In this document: positions 18,463-26,025 of the stretch, in pieces
Layout: every line of letters begins with the position of its first letter
How positions within the stretch are numbered: the first letter of the stretch is position 1
DNA from: Bradyrhizobium valentinum
GTDB taxonomy: Bacteria; Pseudomonadota; Alphaproteobacteria; Rhizobiales; Xanthobacteraceae
DNA: 41,493 bases
Direction: 5' to 3'
Assembly (NCBI RefSeq): GCF_001440405.1
Contig: NZ_LLXX01000005.1
Coordinates: 1 to 41,493, forward strand
Translations under genes and position numbers: made by a program
The notes under the pieces: model-generated
What the model saw: the letters and a program-made list of their open reading frames with translations, nothing else
The model's database searches: none
What the model was told of the DNA's origin: nothing

Positions 18463-18879
18463 ATTTGCTCGGTCTGAAGCTGTCGGGCATCCTTGCGCTA
18501 ACGCCGACATTATCGCTCATTGCGAAGCTGCCCATCCCGCCCGAGATAGCCGCGCGGGTGGGGACATGTCGTCAATCAGCTCAAGGTCTTTTCGGACAGT
18601 GGTGCAACAGTCCTGTTTGGCACCGACTTCGGCTACACCCAGCTCTACGACACACGCTCGAATACGAGCTGATGCCCCGCCCTTTCGGAGCGTCAGGTGC
18701 TCGCCTCGCTCACCACCAACCCCGCGAGCTATTTCAAGACCGCGAAGAAGGACCGGGTAGAGCAGGGCCTTGATGCCGATCTCGTGATCCTCGACGGCGA
18801 TCCCATCACAGATGTCCGCAATCTCGCCAGGGATGCCACCACCATCCGCGACGGGCAGGTGATCTATCAGACGCCGTGA
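18463..18879 (+). pseudogene. Amidohydrolase, C-terminal part, several frameshifts
   Basis: Pieces in different frames add up to an imidazolonepropionase-like amidohydrolase tail: LKLSGILALTPTLSLI, then VVNQLKVFSDSGATVLFGTD and FGYTQLYD. After frame changes near 18650 and 18680 come VLASLTTNPASYFKTAKKDR and GLDADLVILDGDPITDVRNL, ending RDGQVIYQTP. The segment with TD in LFGTDFGY would carry a metal-binding aspartate. The N-terminal two thirds are absent and at least two single-base losses are needed, so it is a clear pseudogene. Confidence 0.8.
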
Positions 18880-18957
18880 AGCACGGGCGACGCGCCTGAA
18901 GAATAATTTAGACCTTTGCTTTCTTGCGTTTTCGCGGGAGAGCACGACCTATGCTCC

Positions 18958-19266
18958 ATGAAACACGCATCTATTATCCTTGGTGCACTCATGTTCGCGC
19001 TGCTTGCCAGCGGCCCAGCTTCCGCGCAGTTCATTCCGCCCGGCAGCTCGCAATTCAACCCGCCGCTGCCCCCGCCGCCTCCACCGCCGAAGATCGAGGT
19101 GCCGGCGATCCCGCAGATGGACGCGCCGCCGTCGCAGCCTTACGTCAACCCTGCGCCGAGCACGTCATTCGGCGACCGGATCAGCACATGTCTCGATGAT
19201 GCCGCAGCCGCGGGTCTCGACCAGGCCGGGCGCGCCGCCTATTCGCGTTCTTGCGCCAACCGCTGA
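18958..19266 (+). CDS. Small secreted proline-rich protein
   Basis: The 102-residue product has a good signal peptide (MKHASIILGALMFALLASGP, then ASAQ). The next part is proline-rich (PPLPPPPPPPKIEV). A C-terminal stretch, FGDRISTCLDDAAAAGLDQA, ends in SCANR and has two cysteines that could form a disulphide. It is exported to the periplasm or beyond, but the function is unknown. I chose the ATG at 18958, which directly opens the signal peptide, over the upstream in-frame start. Similar small exported proteins are frequent in Bradyrhizobium. Confidence 0.7.
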   Translation: MKHASIILGALMFALLASGPASAQFIPPGSSQFNPPLPPPPPPPKIEVPAIPQMDAPPSQPYVNPAPSTSFGDRISTCLDDAAAAGLDQAGRAAYSRSCANR

Positions 19267-19278
19267 TCGGCGAAATCC

Positions 19279-19515
19279 CTATTCGATCACTTCGTCGGCA
19301 AGTCCGAGCAGGGTGGGCTTGATCCTGAGACTCAGTTCCCTGGCTGCCTTCAGGTTGATGGCAAGTTCGAACCTTGTTGGCTGCATGATGGGCAAATCCT
19401 TCGGTTTCGCGCCCTTCAGGATGCGGCCTGCATAGAGGCCCGCCTGCCGCCAGGTATCGGGCCGGTTGGTGCCATAGCTGATGTTGGCGGTTCCCGGCGC
19501 ATCCTCCGCCGCACC
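19279..19515 (-). pseudogene. ABC transporter substrate-binding protein, C-terminal remnant
   Basis: The frame carries [40 protein letters not shown] and [12 protein letters not shown], ending in GLADEVIE. This is the unmistakable C-terminus of the rhizobial ABC substrate-binding family (pfam04392 type). Only about 75 residues remain, and the sequence upstream ([12 protein letters not shown]) is unrelated. Fragments of this tail are common debris in Bradyrhizobium genomes. It is not expected to be functional. Confidence 0.8.
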
Positions 19516-19593
19516 CTGCCGGGGCCTCCAGCCTTGGCCGACGCTCATCCTGAGAACCTGAGCGTCGGTCATGGTCAATATTACACGTCCTTG

Positions 19594-19676
19594 TCCGGGA
19601 CACTGCGCTGCAATGAGGAGCCGTCACCGTATCGCTGACCCCGGTGACGGCTTCTTGCCGTCCCGACATGAGATGG
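19594..19676. repeat. Diverged direct repeat, copy A, with hairpin
   Basis: This unit resembles the one at 19883-19962. Both have a CGGGACAC/CGGACAC-like start, a GAGCCGTCACCG hairpin and a CGACA-GAGATG tail. The hairpin has a perfect 10-bp stem, GCCGTCACCG at 19620-19629 with CGGTGACGGC at 19642-19651. The 640-base region 19579-20217 has no gene I can support apart from these repeats. Confidence 0.6.
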
Positions 19677-19882
19677 GCGGCACGGCAGGCATCGAACCCC
19701 CGGAGCCTGCACGGGCAACGGCTCGCACCGTCACCGCATCATCGTCGCACCTCGCTGCGGCGAACGTTCGCCGCAGCACAGGCGACCGATAGCGGATGGC
19801 ATCACGTCATCGCGTCATCGCCAAGCGACAGGCGGTGCCGTTAGCAATCCCTTATTGGCGGGACCATCGGTTCCTTCCTTCT

Positions 19883-19962
19883 GCCGGACACGTCGCTGTG
19901 CAAGAGAGCCGTCACCGTTCCGAACTCCCGCTGACGGCTCTTCCTGTTCCGACACGAGATGA
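19883..19962. repeat. Diverged direct repeat, copy B, with hairpin
   Basis: This is the second copy of the unit at 19594-19676. The stem has compensating differences: AGAGCCGTCA at 19905-19914 pairs perfectly with TGACGGCTCT at 19932-19941. The pairing is kept although the bases differ, which suggests a structured RNA or DNA element rather than chance. Confidence 0.6.
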
Positions 19963-20217
19963 GGCGCATCGCGAGCGCGTCATCAGCACGCCCTTGAGTT
20001 CCGAGGGAATTGCACTTTTTTCCTGCTCATGGTGGGAACGGCGATGTTTCTCTTCTCGTTGGTCAACGCGAGCATTGCAGAGGCGATGAGAGAAAATGCC
20101 GGATCTACTCTAACTGGCCCAAGTTGTTGTCTTTGCGGCGGGGTTGCTCGTCGGTGAGCACCTCTTCATGCGCCGCCGGCATCGCGTCAAAGCCGCAACA
20201 TTGGGAGGGAGGCACGC

Positions 20218-20415
20218 ATGAGAGCGATTGGCATCGCAGTATCCGTGGTTGTTTTCCTCGCGATTGTCTACGCGGCCTTTGACTTGCGCCGTGACCATAA
20301 CCAGACGAACCTGATTAGGGAAGAATGCCAGCGGACAAACAGTGAAGCTGGCAAAGTGAAAGACTGCATGACCGACTTGGCGCTTCGGCACGCAAGACAA
20401 CCTCAGTTGCCGTAA
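20218..20415 (+). CDS. Small membrane-anchored hypothetical protein
   Basis: The 65-residue protein begins with a single hydrophobic helix (MRAIGIAVSVVVFLAIVYAA). A charged tail follows, with two cysteines (EECQRTNSEAG and VKDCMTD). A strong ribosome-binding site, GGGAGGGAGG, lies just before the ATG. It is probably an inner-membrane protein with a short soluble domain, or a secreted protein if cleaved. I cannot assign a family. It stands alone among intergenic debris. Confidence 0.6.
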   Translation: MRAIGIAVSVVVFLAIVYAAFDLRRDHNQTNLIREECQRTNSEAGKVKDCMTDLALRHARQPQLP

Positions 20416-20608
20416 ATCCGAACCTATCCCATGCCACGGCTGCGCGGGGAGTCATTGCTTTCCGGTAGCAGCCGCGCCGGATCGCGAACACCGCCAGCGA
20501 CGAGGCCACAGGAAGGCCCTACAGCGCGCCGCAAGCGCAGGACTACAGGACACCGGGCCACCCTTCGCCAACGCACAGGCCGCGATCTGCCGGGCCATCA
20601 TCGCCGCA

Positions 20609-20803
20609 GCCCCGCAGCTTGACGACCTTGGCGGGCGCGGCAGGCACCGGGTAGACGATGGTCGCGAGCCGCTGCGCCCAGTTCTCCAGCGCCTCGGCCT
20701 TCTCGTCCTCATACTCATGAAGGTTGTAGGTGCCGACGATGCCGGGTGGCCGGTGTGCAGGGATTGCTTCCGCGATATCGTGCTGGACGCGCAACGTCGA
20801 CAG
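20609..20803 (-). pseudogene. Tyrosine recombinase (integrase), C-terminal remnant
   Basis: The frame reads LRVQHDIAEAIPAHRPPGIV, then GTYNLHEYEDEKAEALENWA and QRLATIV, ending KVVKLRG. This is the tail of phage-type integrases, where the conserved tyrosine segment VxGTYxxxEYxxEKxxAL closes the catalytic domain. Only about 65 residues remain. The integrase N-terminal remnant at 15226-15555 lies 5 kb away on the same strand and could be from the same or a related gene. Confidence 0.7.
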
Positions 20804-20819
20804 ACCGGAGCGAACCACA

Positions 20820-21261
20820 GGAGCTCGCTTCTAGCAGCAATACTGCTGGCCCTGTCGTCTCCAGTATTGGCACAGCAGCCCGAGACGCCTGGCAGCTTGA
20901 TAGGACGTCCTCCACCGCTTCCCGGGCCGCCCCCCGCTTCCTGGCCCGCCGCCCTTGAGGGAGCAGCCCCAGTCGGCGACAACGCCTACTACCGAGGCTC
21001 CAGCACTCCAGGTAAAACCGGCACCCGTGCCAACTGGCCCACCGCCGTTACCGCCGGTAAGTACCGGTCCACGATTAAGCAGGGAGAGCCCGGACGGGCT
21101 TTCAACAACGACCGTAAAGGCTGCGCCGTGCAGCTTGACCGCGCGAGGGACCGACGGGTTTTACGACCTGCATCGGGATCCCTGATACACCGCCAAGAAG
21201 GAAACGCTCTTCTCAGTCACGCCGCAGATGAATGTAGTCGTGGTCCTAAAGGCCGGGAAAT
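20820..21261 (+). other. Degenerate remnant of an exported Pro-rich protein
   Basis: Here 442 bases hold no intact gene. One frame contains a leader-like SLLAAILLALSSPVLAQQ followed by Pro-rich sequence. A second frame continues PPPLPPVSTGP and TVKAAPCSLTARGTDGF before stops. The parts look like one exported protein broken by frameshifts. I cannot name the family. Confidence 0.4.
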
Positions 21262-21537
21262 ATGCTGAAACTCCGCTCCATTGGCCTTAGCGACTTTGCC
21301 GTGGTTGAAGGCAGGCAGCGCATCGGCTGGATTCGATTGGCGACCGAACGGATGCCGTGCCTCTGGCTCTGGAACGTCACCGTCCATCTGCCTGGCGAAC
21401 TGCCGATGGGTTCAGCCCCGGACATCAACACGGCCAAGTCGGAGTTTCGGGAGGCTTGGAAAGCGCTGAAGGTCAGGACGCCGCCAGACCAACTCGCCGC
21501 GGCCTATCGGGCAATGAATATCCGCGGCGACGGCTGA
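21262..21537 (+). CDS. Conserved-type hypothetical protein
   Basis: The 91-residue product has a beta-rich first half (FAVVEGRQRIGWIRLATERM, then LWLWNVTVHLPG) and a helical second half (NTAKSEFREAWKALK). The pattern of an R-I-G-W-I strand, a W-x-W strand and a helix that ends in AW is one I associate with small soluble proteins common in Bradyrhizobium. No function is known. There is no signal peptide or membrane segment. The start is uncertain, since the ribosome-binding site is weak (GGCCGGGAAAT). Confidence 0.6.
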   Translation: MLKLRSIGLSDFAVVEGRQRIGWIRLATERMPCLWLWNVTVHLPGELPMGSAPDINTAKSEFREAWKALKVRTPPDQLAAAYRAMNIRGDG

Positions 21538-21987
21538 GTTGAGGTCATGGCGCCACTATCGCTGCGGGCGTGCATGAGCCTCGCCATGGTCGGCACCCGC
21601 GATCATGGCAGCAACGAACAAAAGTTTGGCGCGAAGTAACAAGACCGCTTCAGGTCTCTCATGTAATCGAACCCAGCCTATGGCTGGGGTCACGGAGAGG
21701 ACTGATGCTGGATTCGGTGATCGCGCAAGTCGGACCGGCAAGGTCGGCATAAGGCAGAACACGGACGCCGAACGATCGATGCTTTTCCGTCGTTCTCTTA
21801 GGGACTGAGTCGTCGCCAATGGATAATTGCCAAATCATCCGGCTTCCGCGAGCGAAGCCATGCGGAACAAGGCGATAGTCCTTGCTTCCGGGGAGCGCGG
21901 CATGTGGGGCCTACTCGGAAGGCTATGCATCGTTTTACGAAGAGTGATCTGAATTCGGCCAAAAAGGGAATGTCGATCGCCGCAGTT
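21538..21987. other. Intergenic region with a short hairpin
   Basis: No gene can be supported in these 450 bases. A hairpin, CCCAGCC at 21672-21678 and GGCTGGG at 21682-21688 with a 3-base loop, is the only clear structure. It has no T-run on either side. Confidence 0.5.
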
Positions 21988-22731
21988 TTACCTGCCGGTG
22001 CGGCCTGACTGCGAGGCTTCGTTGTCTCCAGCAGGAAAGATCTGGTGATACTGGCAGCTCATGACCTTGTAGCACTCGCATGCCGCACCTTCGAGCCGCG
22101 GTCTGTCAATCTCGACCATGCCCCGCCGGCCAGATCGTACAGCGCCCGACGCTCGTAGTTTGCGCATGACCAGCGTCACTGTCGTTCGTCGTACTCCAAG
22201 CAACTCCGAAAGCGCCTCCTGCGTTAGCAATATGGCGTCAGCGTCAATTCTATCGTGGACGTGGAGCAACCACCGGGCCATGCGGGCTTCGACAGGATGC
22301 AGCGCGTTGCAGGCGGCCACATGCTGAAGCTGCATCAACACTGCCCTTGTGTGGGTCTGGACCGCCTGTTTGATGCCGCTACTCCGACCGAAGGCAGCAT
22401 GAAATCTTGATGCAGAGATCTGCGATGCGATCCCCGGCACGCGCACGACCGCCGTGGTAGGAGAATGCGAGGGCCCGAGCACTGACAGCATGCCCACCGC
22501 GCCCTCAAGCCCGATGACCGAGGTTGCTACTGTTTGTCCGTTCGGCATGTCGAGCATGAACGAAATCATCCCGCTGTGGGGAAAATAAACCTTTTCATTC
22601 CGATCTCCCGATCGCACTAGCACGGCGTCTCGTTTGAGCGATATTTGCTGGAGGTGAGGGGCGAGCAAACAAAGGTCCGCTGACGGCAGCCCAGCTAACA
22701 GTCGATTACCAACGCTGGTATGGCGCTTCAT
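21988..22731 (-). CDS. Crp/Fnr-family transcriptional regulator
   Basis: The 247-residue protein has an N-terminal cyclic-nucleotide-binding-type barrel (about residues 10-125; VYFPHSGMISFML and SVIGLEGAVGML). A dimerisation helix follows, then a winged helix at about 165-225 (LLTQEALSELLGVRRTTVTL, VMRKLRASGAV). There is no N-terminal cysteine cluster for an iron-sulphur centre, so it is not an oxygen-sensing FNR. A CxC and a third cysteine occur near the C-terminus (ACECYKVMSC). It resembles the large rhizobial group of Crp-like regulators with no known ligand. Its gene lies upstream, in the transcription sense, of nothing intact; a FixJ-like gene is 90 bases away. Confidence 0.9.
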   Translation of the reverse strand: MKRHTSVGNRLLAGLPSADLCLLAPHLQQISLKRDAVLVRSGDRNEKVYFPHSGMISFMLDMPNGQTVATSVIGLEGAVGMLSVLGPSHSPTTAVVRVPGIASQISASRFHAAFGRSSGIKQAVQTHTRAVLMQLQHVAACNALHPVEARMARWLLHVHDRIDADAILLTQEALSELLGVRRTTVTLVMRKLRASGAVRSGRRGMVEIDRPRLEGAACECYKVMSCQYHQIFPAGDNEASQSGRTGR

Positions 22732-22820
22732 TGTGGCGGGCTTTTCCTTCAGTGGCTTTGATTCATTTCGGATTTAAGGAGAGCACGACGGCCTGGACCG
22801 AGATCGGTTGGCGTCGCGCG

Positions 22821-23477
22821 TTACCAAGGGCACCACGGCTGTCTTCTCGTATCGTCACCGGGCGTACCGTCCAAAACGCCGACCCGCTCGGCGAGGGAGA
22901 CAAGTTCGGCCAGGGATTGAACTTGCATTTTCTCCATCACCCGTTGGCGGTGGGCTTTGATTGTGCGTTCGGTCGCGCCCAACGCGTTCGCGACCTGCTT
23001 GTTGGTTTGGCCGCGAATGATGCCCTCAAAGACTTGCCGCTCGCGCGGCGTCAGTTTCCCGATATGAGCGCGAACCATGTCCAGCGTGCTCTTCAGGCCA
23101 CGCGTCGCTTCATGGTGCGCCATAGCCCGCTCAATTGCCCGAAGAAGCTTGTCCGATGATACGGGCTTGGTGAGAAAATCCTCGGCACCCGCCTTGATGG
23201 TCCGCACCGTGGTCCGAACATCGGGGTAACTCGTTAGAAATACGATAGGCAGGGTCGAGCCGAGCTCACTCAAACGACGCTGGAGCTCGGGACCGCTCAG
23301 GTCCGGTATCCGTACGTCGAGAAGAATGCAGCCCATCTCACTCTCGCTGGGCATACGATCCAGAAAATGCTGAGCCGACGGATAGGTCACGACCTCGTAG
23401 CCAGCTTTCTGCAGACGACGCGCGATTGCTGTCCGGAAAGAAGCATCGTCGTCAACAACATGCACGCGTCCCGACAA
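22821..23477 (-). CDS. FixJ-family response regulator
   Basis: This two-component regulator has a receiver (about residues 4-120) and a LuxR-type helix-turn-helix (about 140-205). Asp9-Asp11, phosphoacceptor Asp54 (ILLDVRIP), Thr82 and Lys104 (FLTKPV) are all present. The DNA-binding part reads LTPRERQVFEGIIRGQTNKQ and ERTIKAHRQRVMEKM. I place the start at the TTG at 23477, because a perfect AGGAGG lies four bases before it and the product then begins at the usual family position. The frame could extend to an ATG at 23540. No kinase is adjacent. A paralogue with a lost DNA-binding domain lies at 26880. Confidence 0.9.
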   Translation of the reverse strand: MSGRVHVVDDDASFRTAIARRLQKAGYEVVTYPSAQHFLDRMPSESEMGCILLDVRIPDLSGPELQRRLSELGSTLPIVFLTSYPDVRTTVRTIKAGAEDFLTKPVSSDKLLRAIERAMAHHEATRGLKSTLDMVRAHIGKLTPRERQVFEGIIRGQTNKQVANALGATERTIKAHRQRVMEKMQVQSLAELVSLAERVGVLDGTPGDDTRRQPWCPW

Positions 23478-23786
23478 GAGCCCTCCTAAGACGAGACTAG
23501 CGGTCTGGCAAGCGGCTCCCATCGATGAGCGCTGCTCCACTGTTACCGGGGTTGCGACTGCACTGCCACTTCATGCGGATGTCCCGACGAGTACCCTGCA
23601 GCGTGGTGGCATCTTCGTTCCTATGACTGGTTTTGCAGCCACGCCCTAACAGACAGACACGAACTGTCGCGAACGGGCATAACTCGACATCGACAGGCTC
23701 GCTAGTCGAGCAAGTCGGCGCGGCTTCTCCGATCGGACTGTGGCAACGTTAAGGTTGTAGAAAAGTTGTTACAAATACTTCCGGTT

Positions 23787-23807
23787 GTGGAAAGTTTCCA
23801 CATGTGG
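23787..23807. promoter_or_regulatory. Two overlapping palindromes, operator-like
   Basis: GTGGAAAGTTTCCAC at 23787-23801 is a perfect 7+1+7 palindrome. It overlaps CCACATGTGG at 23798-23807, a perfect 10-base palindrome. The shared CCAC means that two dimeric sites cannot be filled in the same way at once. They lie about 310 bases upstream of the FixJ-like start at 23477. Confidence 0.45.
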
Positions 23808-23812
23808 AAGGG

Positions 23813-23983
23813 CTACCTCAAGGTAACGGTCAGCCGCGCTGGGTTGTGCGGGTCAACAAGTTCACGCGATGGCCACGCGGTTCGTGGGCATGCTTGATCT
23901 AGATCAACGAATGCATGCGCTGTCATGCGAACCATGCTCAGGCCAGCGCGGGGGGTAGGCTCTTGGCAAGATGTCTGCATCAT
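23813..23983 (-). CDS. Possible small protein, 56 residues
   Basis: An ATG at 23983 follows a good GAGGAG six bases upstream. The product (MMQTSCQEPTPRAGLSMVRM start, ending RLTVTLR) has no recognised domain or membrane segment. It contains the FNR-type palindrome within its frame, which argues that the region is regulatory rather than coding. Kept at low confidence because of the ribosome-binding site. Confidence 0.3.
   Translation of the reverse strand: MMQTSCQEPTPRAGLSMVRMTAHAFVDLDQACPRTAWPSRELVDPHNPARLTVTLR
23894..23907. promoter_or_regulatory. FNR/FixK-type binding site (TTGAT-CTAG-ATCAA)
   Basis: TTGATCTAGATCAA is an exact match to the TTGAT-N4-ATCAA consensus bound by FNR, Anr and FixK regulators. 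If used in the usual activating position, transcription would start about 40 bases to one side. On the right this is near 23941 and on the left near 23860. No intact gene starts close by on the right until about 24431; the FixJ-like gene starts 417 bases to the left. In Bradyrhizobium such sites respond to low oxygen through FixK2. Confidence 0.65.
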
Positions 23984-24231
23984 CTTGTTCTCCTCAGGAA
24001 CGGCCTCAGTTTCGCATAGCTGGGGCCGTTTCCTTGACTGCTCCGGTGTCCGAGTAAACCCCACACCCTTGGGCAACCGCGACTACTTCCTGAACGAGCC
24101 TACAGCATTGGTGGAAAACGTAGCGCCTATATGACGTTGCCTAAAATCTCCGATTTGTAGGAACGGATGAGGCCGCCAGCGATTTCCAATGCGTCCCTAG
24201 TAAGAGGACATGGATCTCGTAAATCTCCAGG

Positions 24232-24272
24232 CCCGTCGCACCACCTCCCCACGTGCGGCGGGTCTTATTTGT
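24232..24272 (+). terminator. Possible rho-independent terminator
   Basis: A 10-bp stem with one G-T pair (CCCGTCGCAC at 24232-24241 and GTGCGGCGGG at 24253-24262) is followed by TCTTATTTGTT on the plus strand. It could end a transcript starting near the FNR-type site, although no gene lies between them. Confidence 0.5.
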
Positions 24273-24293
24273 TGCACCAAGGCGCTGCGCGGG

Positions 24294-24479
24294 TCAGGTT
24301 CGAGGGGCTATGGGCTCGGAAATAGGATCGGCGAGCGGGCTGTCCGACCACTGAGCGACCGCTGACATCTTCATCGGGTCCAGACGGTCGCAGAACACGC
24401 ACTTCAACTCGGTGCGTCCGCTGTCGCTTGGTGTCGGAACCAAAAGTTTACCGCAGTGCAGACAACGCGATAACGCTAA
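24294..24479 (-). pseudogene. Small zinc-ribbon protein, N-terminally truncated
   Basis: The frame reads RCLHCGKLLVPTPSDSGRTE, LKCVFCDRLDPMK and then QWSDSPLADP. The two CxxC knuckles and the CDRLDPMK segment match a small zinc-ribbon protein common in Bradyrhizobium. No start codon lies between the upstream stop and the first cysteine pair, so its front is lost or the start is unusual. It overlaps the plus-strand gene at 24431 head-on by about 50 bases, and at most one of these edges is exact. Confidence 0.4.
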
Positions 24480-24640
24480 TTACCCACCTCACGGCAGATG
24501 AGGCTCAAGCCACGCGCGAACGGCTGGCGGCGCATCTCACTGGCATGGATGCTGACGAAAGGGCGCTCGCTGTCGAAGGCATGCGCTATTTGCGAGGGCA
24601 AGATCGGGCTTCCAAACGGCGGGTACCGGGGAAAGCCTGA
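24431..24640 (+). CDS. Small conserved-type hypothetical protein
   Basis: The 69-residue product (GTG start; SEPKVYRSADNAITLITHLT) contains a helical ADEAQATRERLAAHLTGMDA region and a basic tail. It has no signal peptide or membrane helix, and I do not recognise the family. Its TGA overlaps the ATG of the DUF3606 gene by one base (TGATG), so the two are coupled and this is good evidence that it is translated. The exact start is unsure: GTG at 24431 or TTG at 24428, both with weak ribosome-binding sites. Confidence 0.6.
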   Translation: MSEPKVYRSADNAITLITHLTADEAQATRERLAAHLTGMDADERALAVEGMRYLRGQDRASKRRVPGKA

Positions 24641-24813
24641 TGACGGATAGCCTGACGAAGAAAAATCAACCCGACCGCAGCAAAATCAATATGAACCAAA
24701 GTCATGAGGTTCGTTACTGGGCCAAGCACCTGAACATCTCGAAGGATGAATTGCGGAAGATCGTCGAAAAGGTCGGAAATTCAGCCGCCGCTGTCCGCAA
24801 GGAATTGGGATAG
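24640..24813 (+). CDS. DUF3606 domain protein
   Basis: The 57-residue protein reads MTDSLTKKNQPDRSKINMNQ, then SHEVRYWAKHLNISKDELRK and NSAAAVRKELG. This is a complete DUF3606 domain, with the typical DRSxINMxxxxEVxYW front and the VGNSAAAVRKxL end. These tiny soluble proteins are abundant in Bradyrhizobiaceae and have no known function. It is translationally coupled to the gene before it. Confidence 0.85.
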   Translation: MTDSLTKKNQPDRSKINMNQSHEVRYWAKHLNISKDELRKIVEKVGNSAAAVRKELG

Positions 24814-24867
24814 ACTGAAGGCGTGGAGGCATGCTCGAGGCTTTGCAGCGGGACTGCCACGCTTTAT

Positions 24868-25212
24868 TTACTCACGGACCATATCGAGCAGGCGCTCGGG
24901 AGCAAAAGGCTTTCGCAAGAACGCCGTACCGACCGGCATAGGTTGCACGGTGGTGCCGGACATGATGACAATGTTCAGATGCGGGTGTCGGCTGCGGGCA
25001 TAGTGTGCGAGTTCGGTCCCTGACATCTTGCCCGCTAGGTTGTGGTCAGTAATGAGCGCCTGCAATTCGGTTCCAGTTGACGCGATGATCAGTTCAGCAG
25101 CCTCGCCGGTCGTGCATTCGATCACTTCGAAACCTTCATCCTTTAGCACGTCAGCCAGCACATCACGCTGAAACGCATCGTCCTCGACGAGCAGGGTCAC
25201 GAAGTTCGACAT
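24868..25212 (-). CDS. Stand-alone response-regulator receiver
   Basis: The 114-residue protein is a CheY-like receiver without an output domain. It has the acidic pocket LLVEDD, phosphoacceptor aspartate in LITDHNL, serine/threonine in VIMSGTT and lysine in FLRKPF. It probably acts in a phosphorelay or binds another protein. The ATG at 25212 is preceded by GGAGGT, six bases away. That ribosome-binding region is duplicated in tandem just upstream. Its kinase partner is not in the window. Confidence 0.88.
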   Translation of the reverse strand: MSNFVTLLVEDDAFQRDVLADVLKDEGFEVIECTTGEAAELIIASTGTELQALITDHNLAGKMSGTELAHYARSRHPHLNIVIMSGTTVQPMPVGTAFLRKPFAPERLLDMVRE

Positions 25213-25215
25213 GCG

Positions 25216-25257
25216 CACCTCCAATCACGTCAATCCCACCTCCGATCACGTCAATCG
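25216..25257. repeat. Tandem 21-bp repeat over a ribosome-binding site
   Basis: Two adjacent 21-base units (25216-25236 and 25237-25257) differ at two positions. Each holds CACCTCC and ATCACGTCAATC on the plus strand, that is, GATTGACGTGAT plus GGAGGTG on the coding strand of the receiver gene. Only the unit nearest the ATG is placed to act as the ribosome-binding site. The other is a spare copy or part of an operator. Confidence 0.75.
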
Positions 25258-25503
25258 GAAGGAGGGACTTTGGTTCACAGTCTCCCAAGATGTGCCGGTC
25301 CAGTATTTTTGTTCCTGTGTTCCTTTGTGCGCAGACGGCGCAGGGCGAATGCTGGTGTGCTATCCGCATTATCGATCCTAGAGTATACTTGCGATCAGCC
25401 CGACATTGCGTGTCGGGTTTTTCGTCGTGCTAGTTCGTGCTTTCGTAATCGACATGCGTGCCCGCCTCTAGGAACGCAGCGATTGCGGAGCCGTTCTACC
25501 CGT

Positions 25504-25713
25504 ATGACCGACACTGACCTAATAGAGCAGTCCTTCGCGATTGCCTGGAGTGTCCTTGAGAGAACGGGTGAACTCGGGGACCCGAACTGGTCTGCCAACT
25601 TCTTGCTCGATGAAATCATCGAACGGTTCAGGTGCGGGGAACGGCGCAGGCTCGTTCTTTCCAACTACGCAATCGATGCGTACCGACGCCAGCCCATCAA
25701 ACTCGTCTCATGA
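25504..25713 (+). CDS. Small conserved-type hypothetical protein
   Basis: This 69-residue, helical, soluble protein (MTDTDLIEQSFAIAWSVLER start, later NFLLDEIIERF and LSNYAIDAYRR) resembles a family of about 65-70 residues that I associate with Bradyrhizobium. The family is marked by an AIAWxxLER front and an NxAIxAYxR end. The function is unknown. The ATG at 25504 is chosen to match that family. Upstream frames read into intergenic sequence. It has no coupled neighbours. Confidence 0.65.
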   Translation: MTDTDLIEQSFAIAWSVLERTGELGDPNWSANFLLDEIIERFRCGERRRLVLSNYAIDAYRRQPIKLVS

Positions 25714-26025
25714 TCGACCCTGACTACAGGGTCTGTTTCGGCATCGGGTGGCTGTGAAAGAACCATCCCCAGCAGGCTTGGACATTAGAACTCGGGTGTC
25801 AGTGGTGCGGCGCAGGAATGCCGTGCGGAACGTTCGCGCTGATGGCCTCGAAGAGCCTGATGTAAGCCAGGTGTAAAGAATGAACTGCCGCTGACGAAAT
25901 CCTAACATTTGTTGTGTTGCAAGCAATCAACTACCCCCGGCCAACATCATCGGTGGCCCTGCTTACATCTGTACTTCGCCGCCGGAATGACCCACCCTAG
26001 CTGTGAAGGCAAGTAGGTAGGGCAA
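25714..26025. other. Intergenic region, nothing recognised
   Basis: No coding sequence, strong hairpin or repeat was seen in these 312 bases. A weak AGGTAGGG before 26026 is the likely ribosome-binding site of the next gene. Confidence 0.5.

Noticed and set aside
19681..19750. tRNA-like GGGTTCGATGCC segment on the minus strand
   Set aside because: The arms beside the TTCGATG loop do not pair, and no acceptor stem or anticodon arm can be drawn.
22118..22327. Plus-strand frame inside the Crp/Fnr gene
   Set aside because: It is antisense to the helix-turn-helix coding region, with no independent signal.
24210..24385. 57-codon plus-strand frame starting MDLVNLQARR
   Set aside because: The terminator-like hairpin at 24232-24272 lies inside it, and the composition is not protein-like. 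The minus-strand zinc-ribbon pattern explains part of the sequence better.
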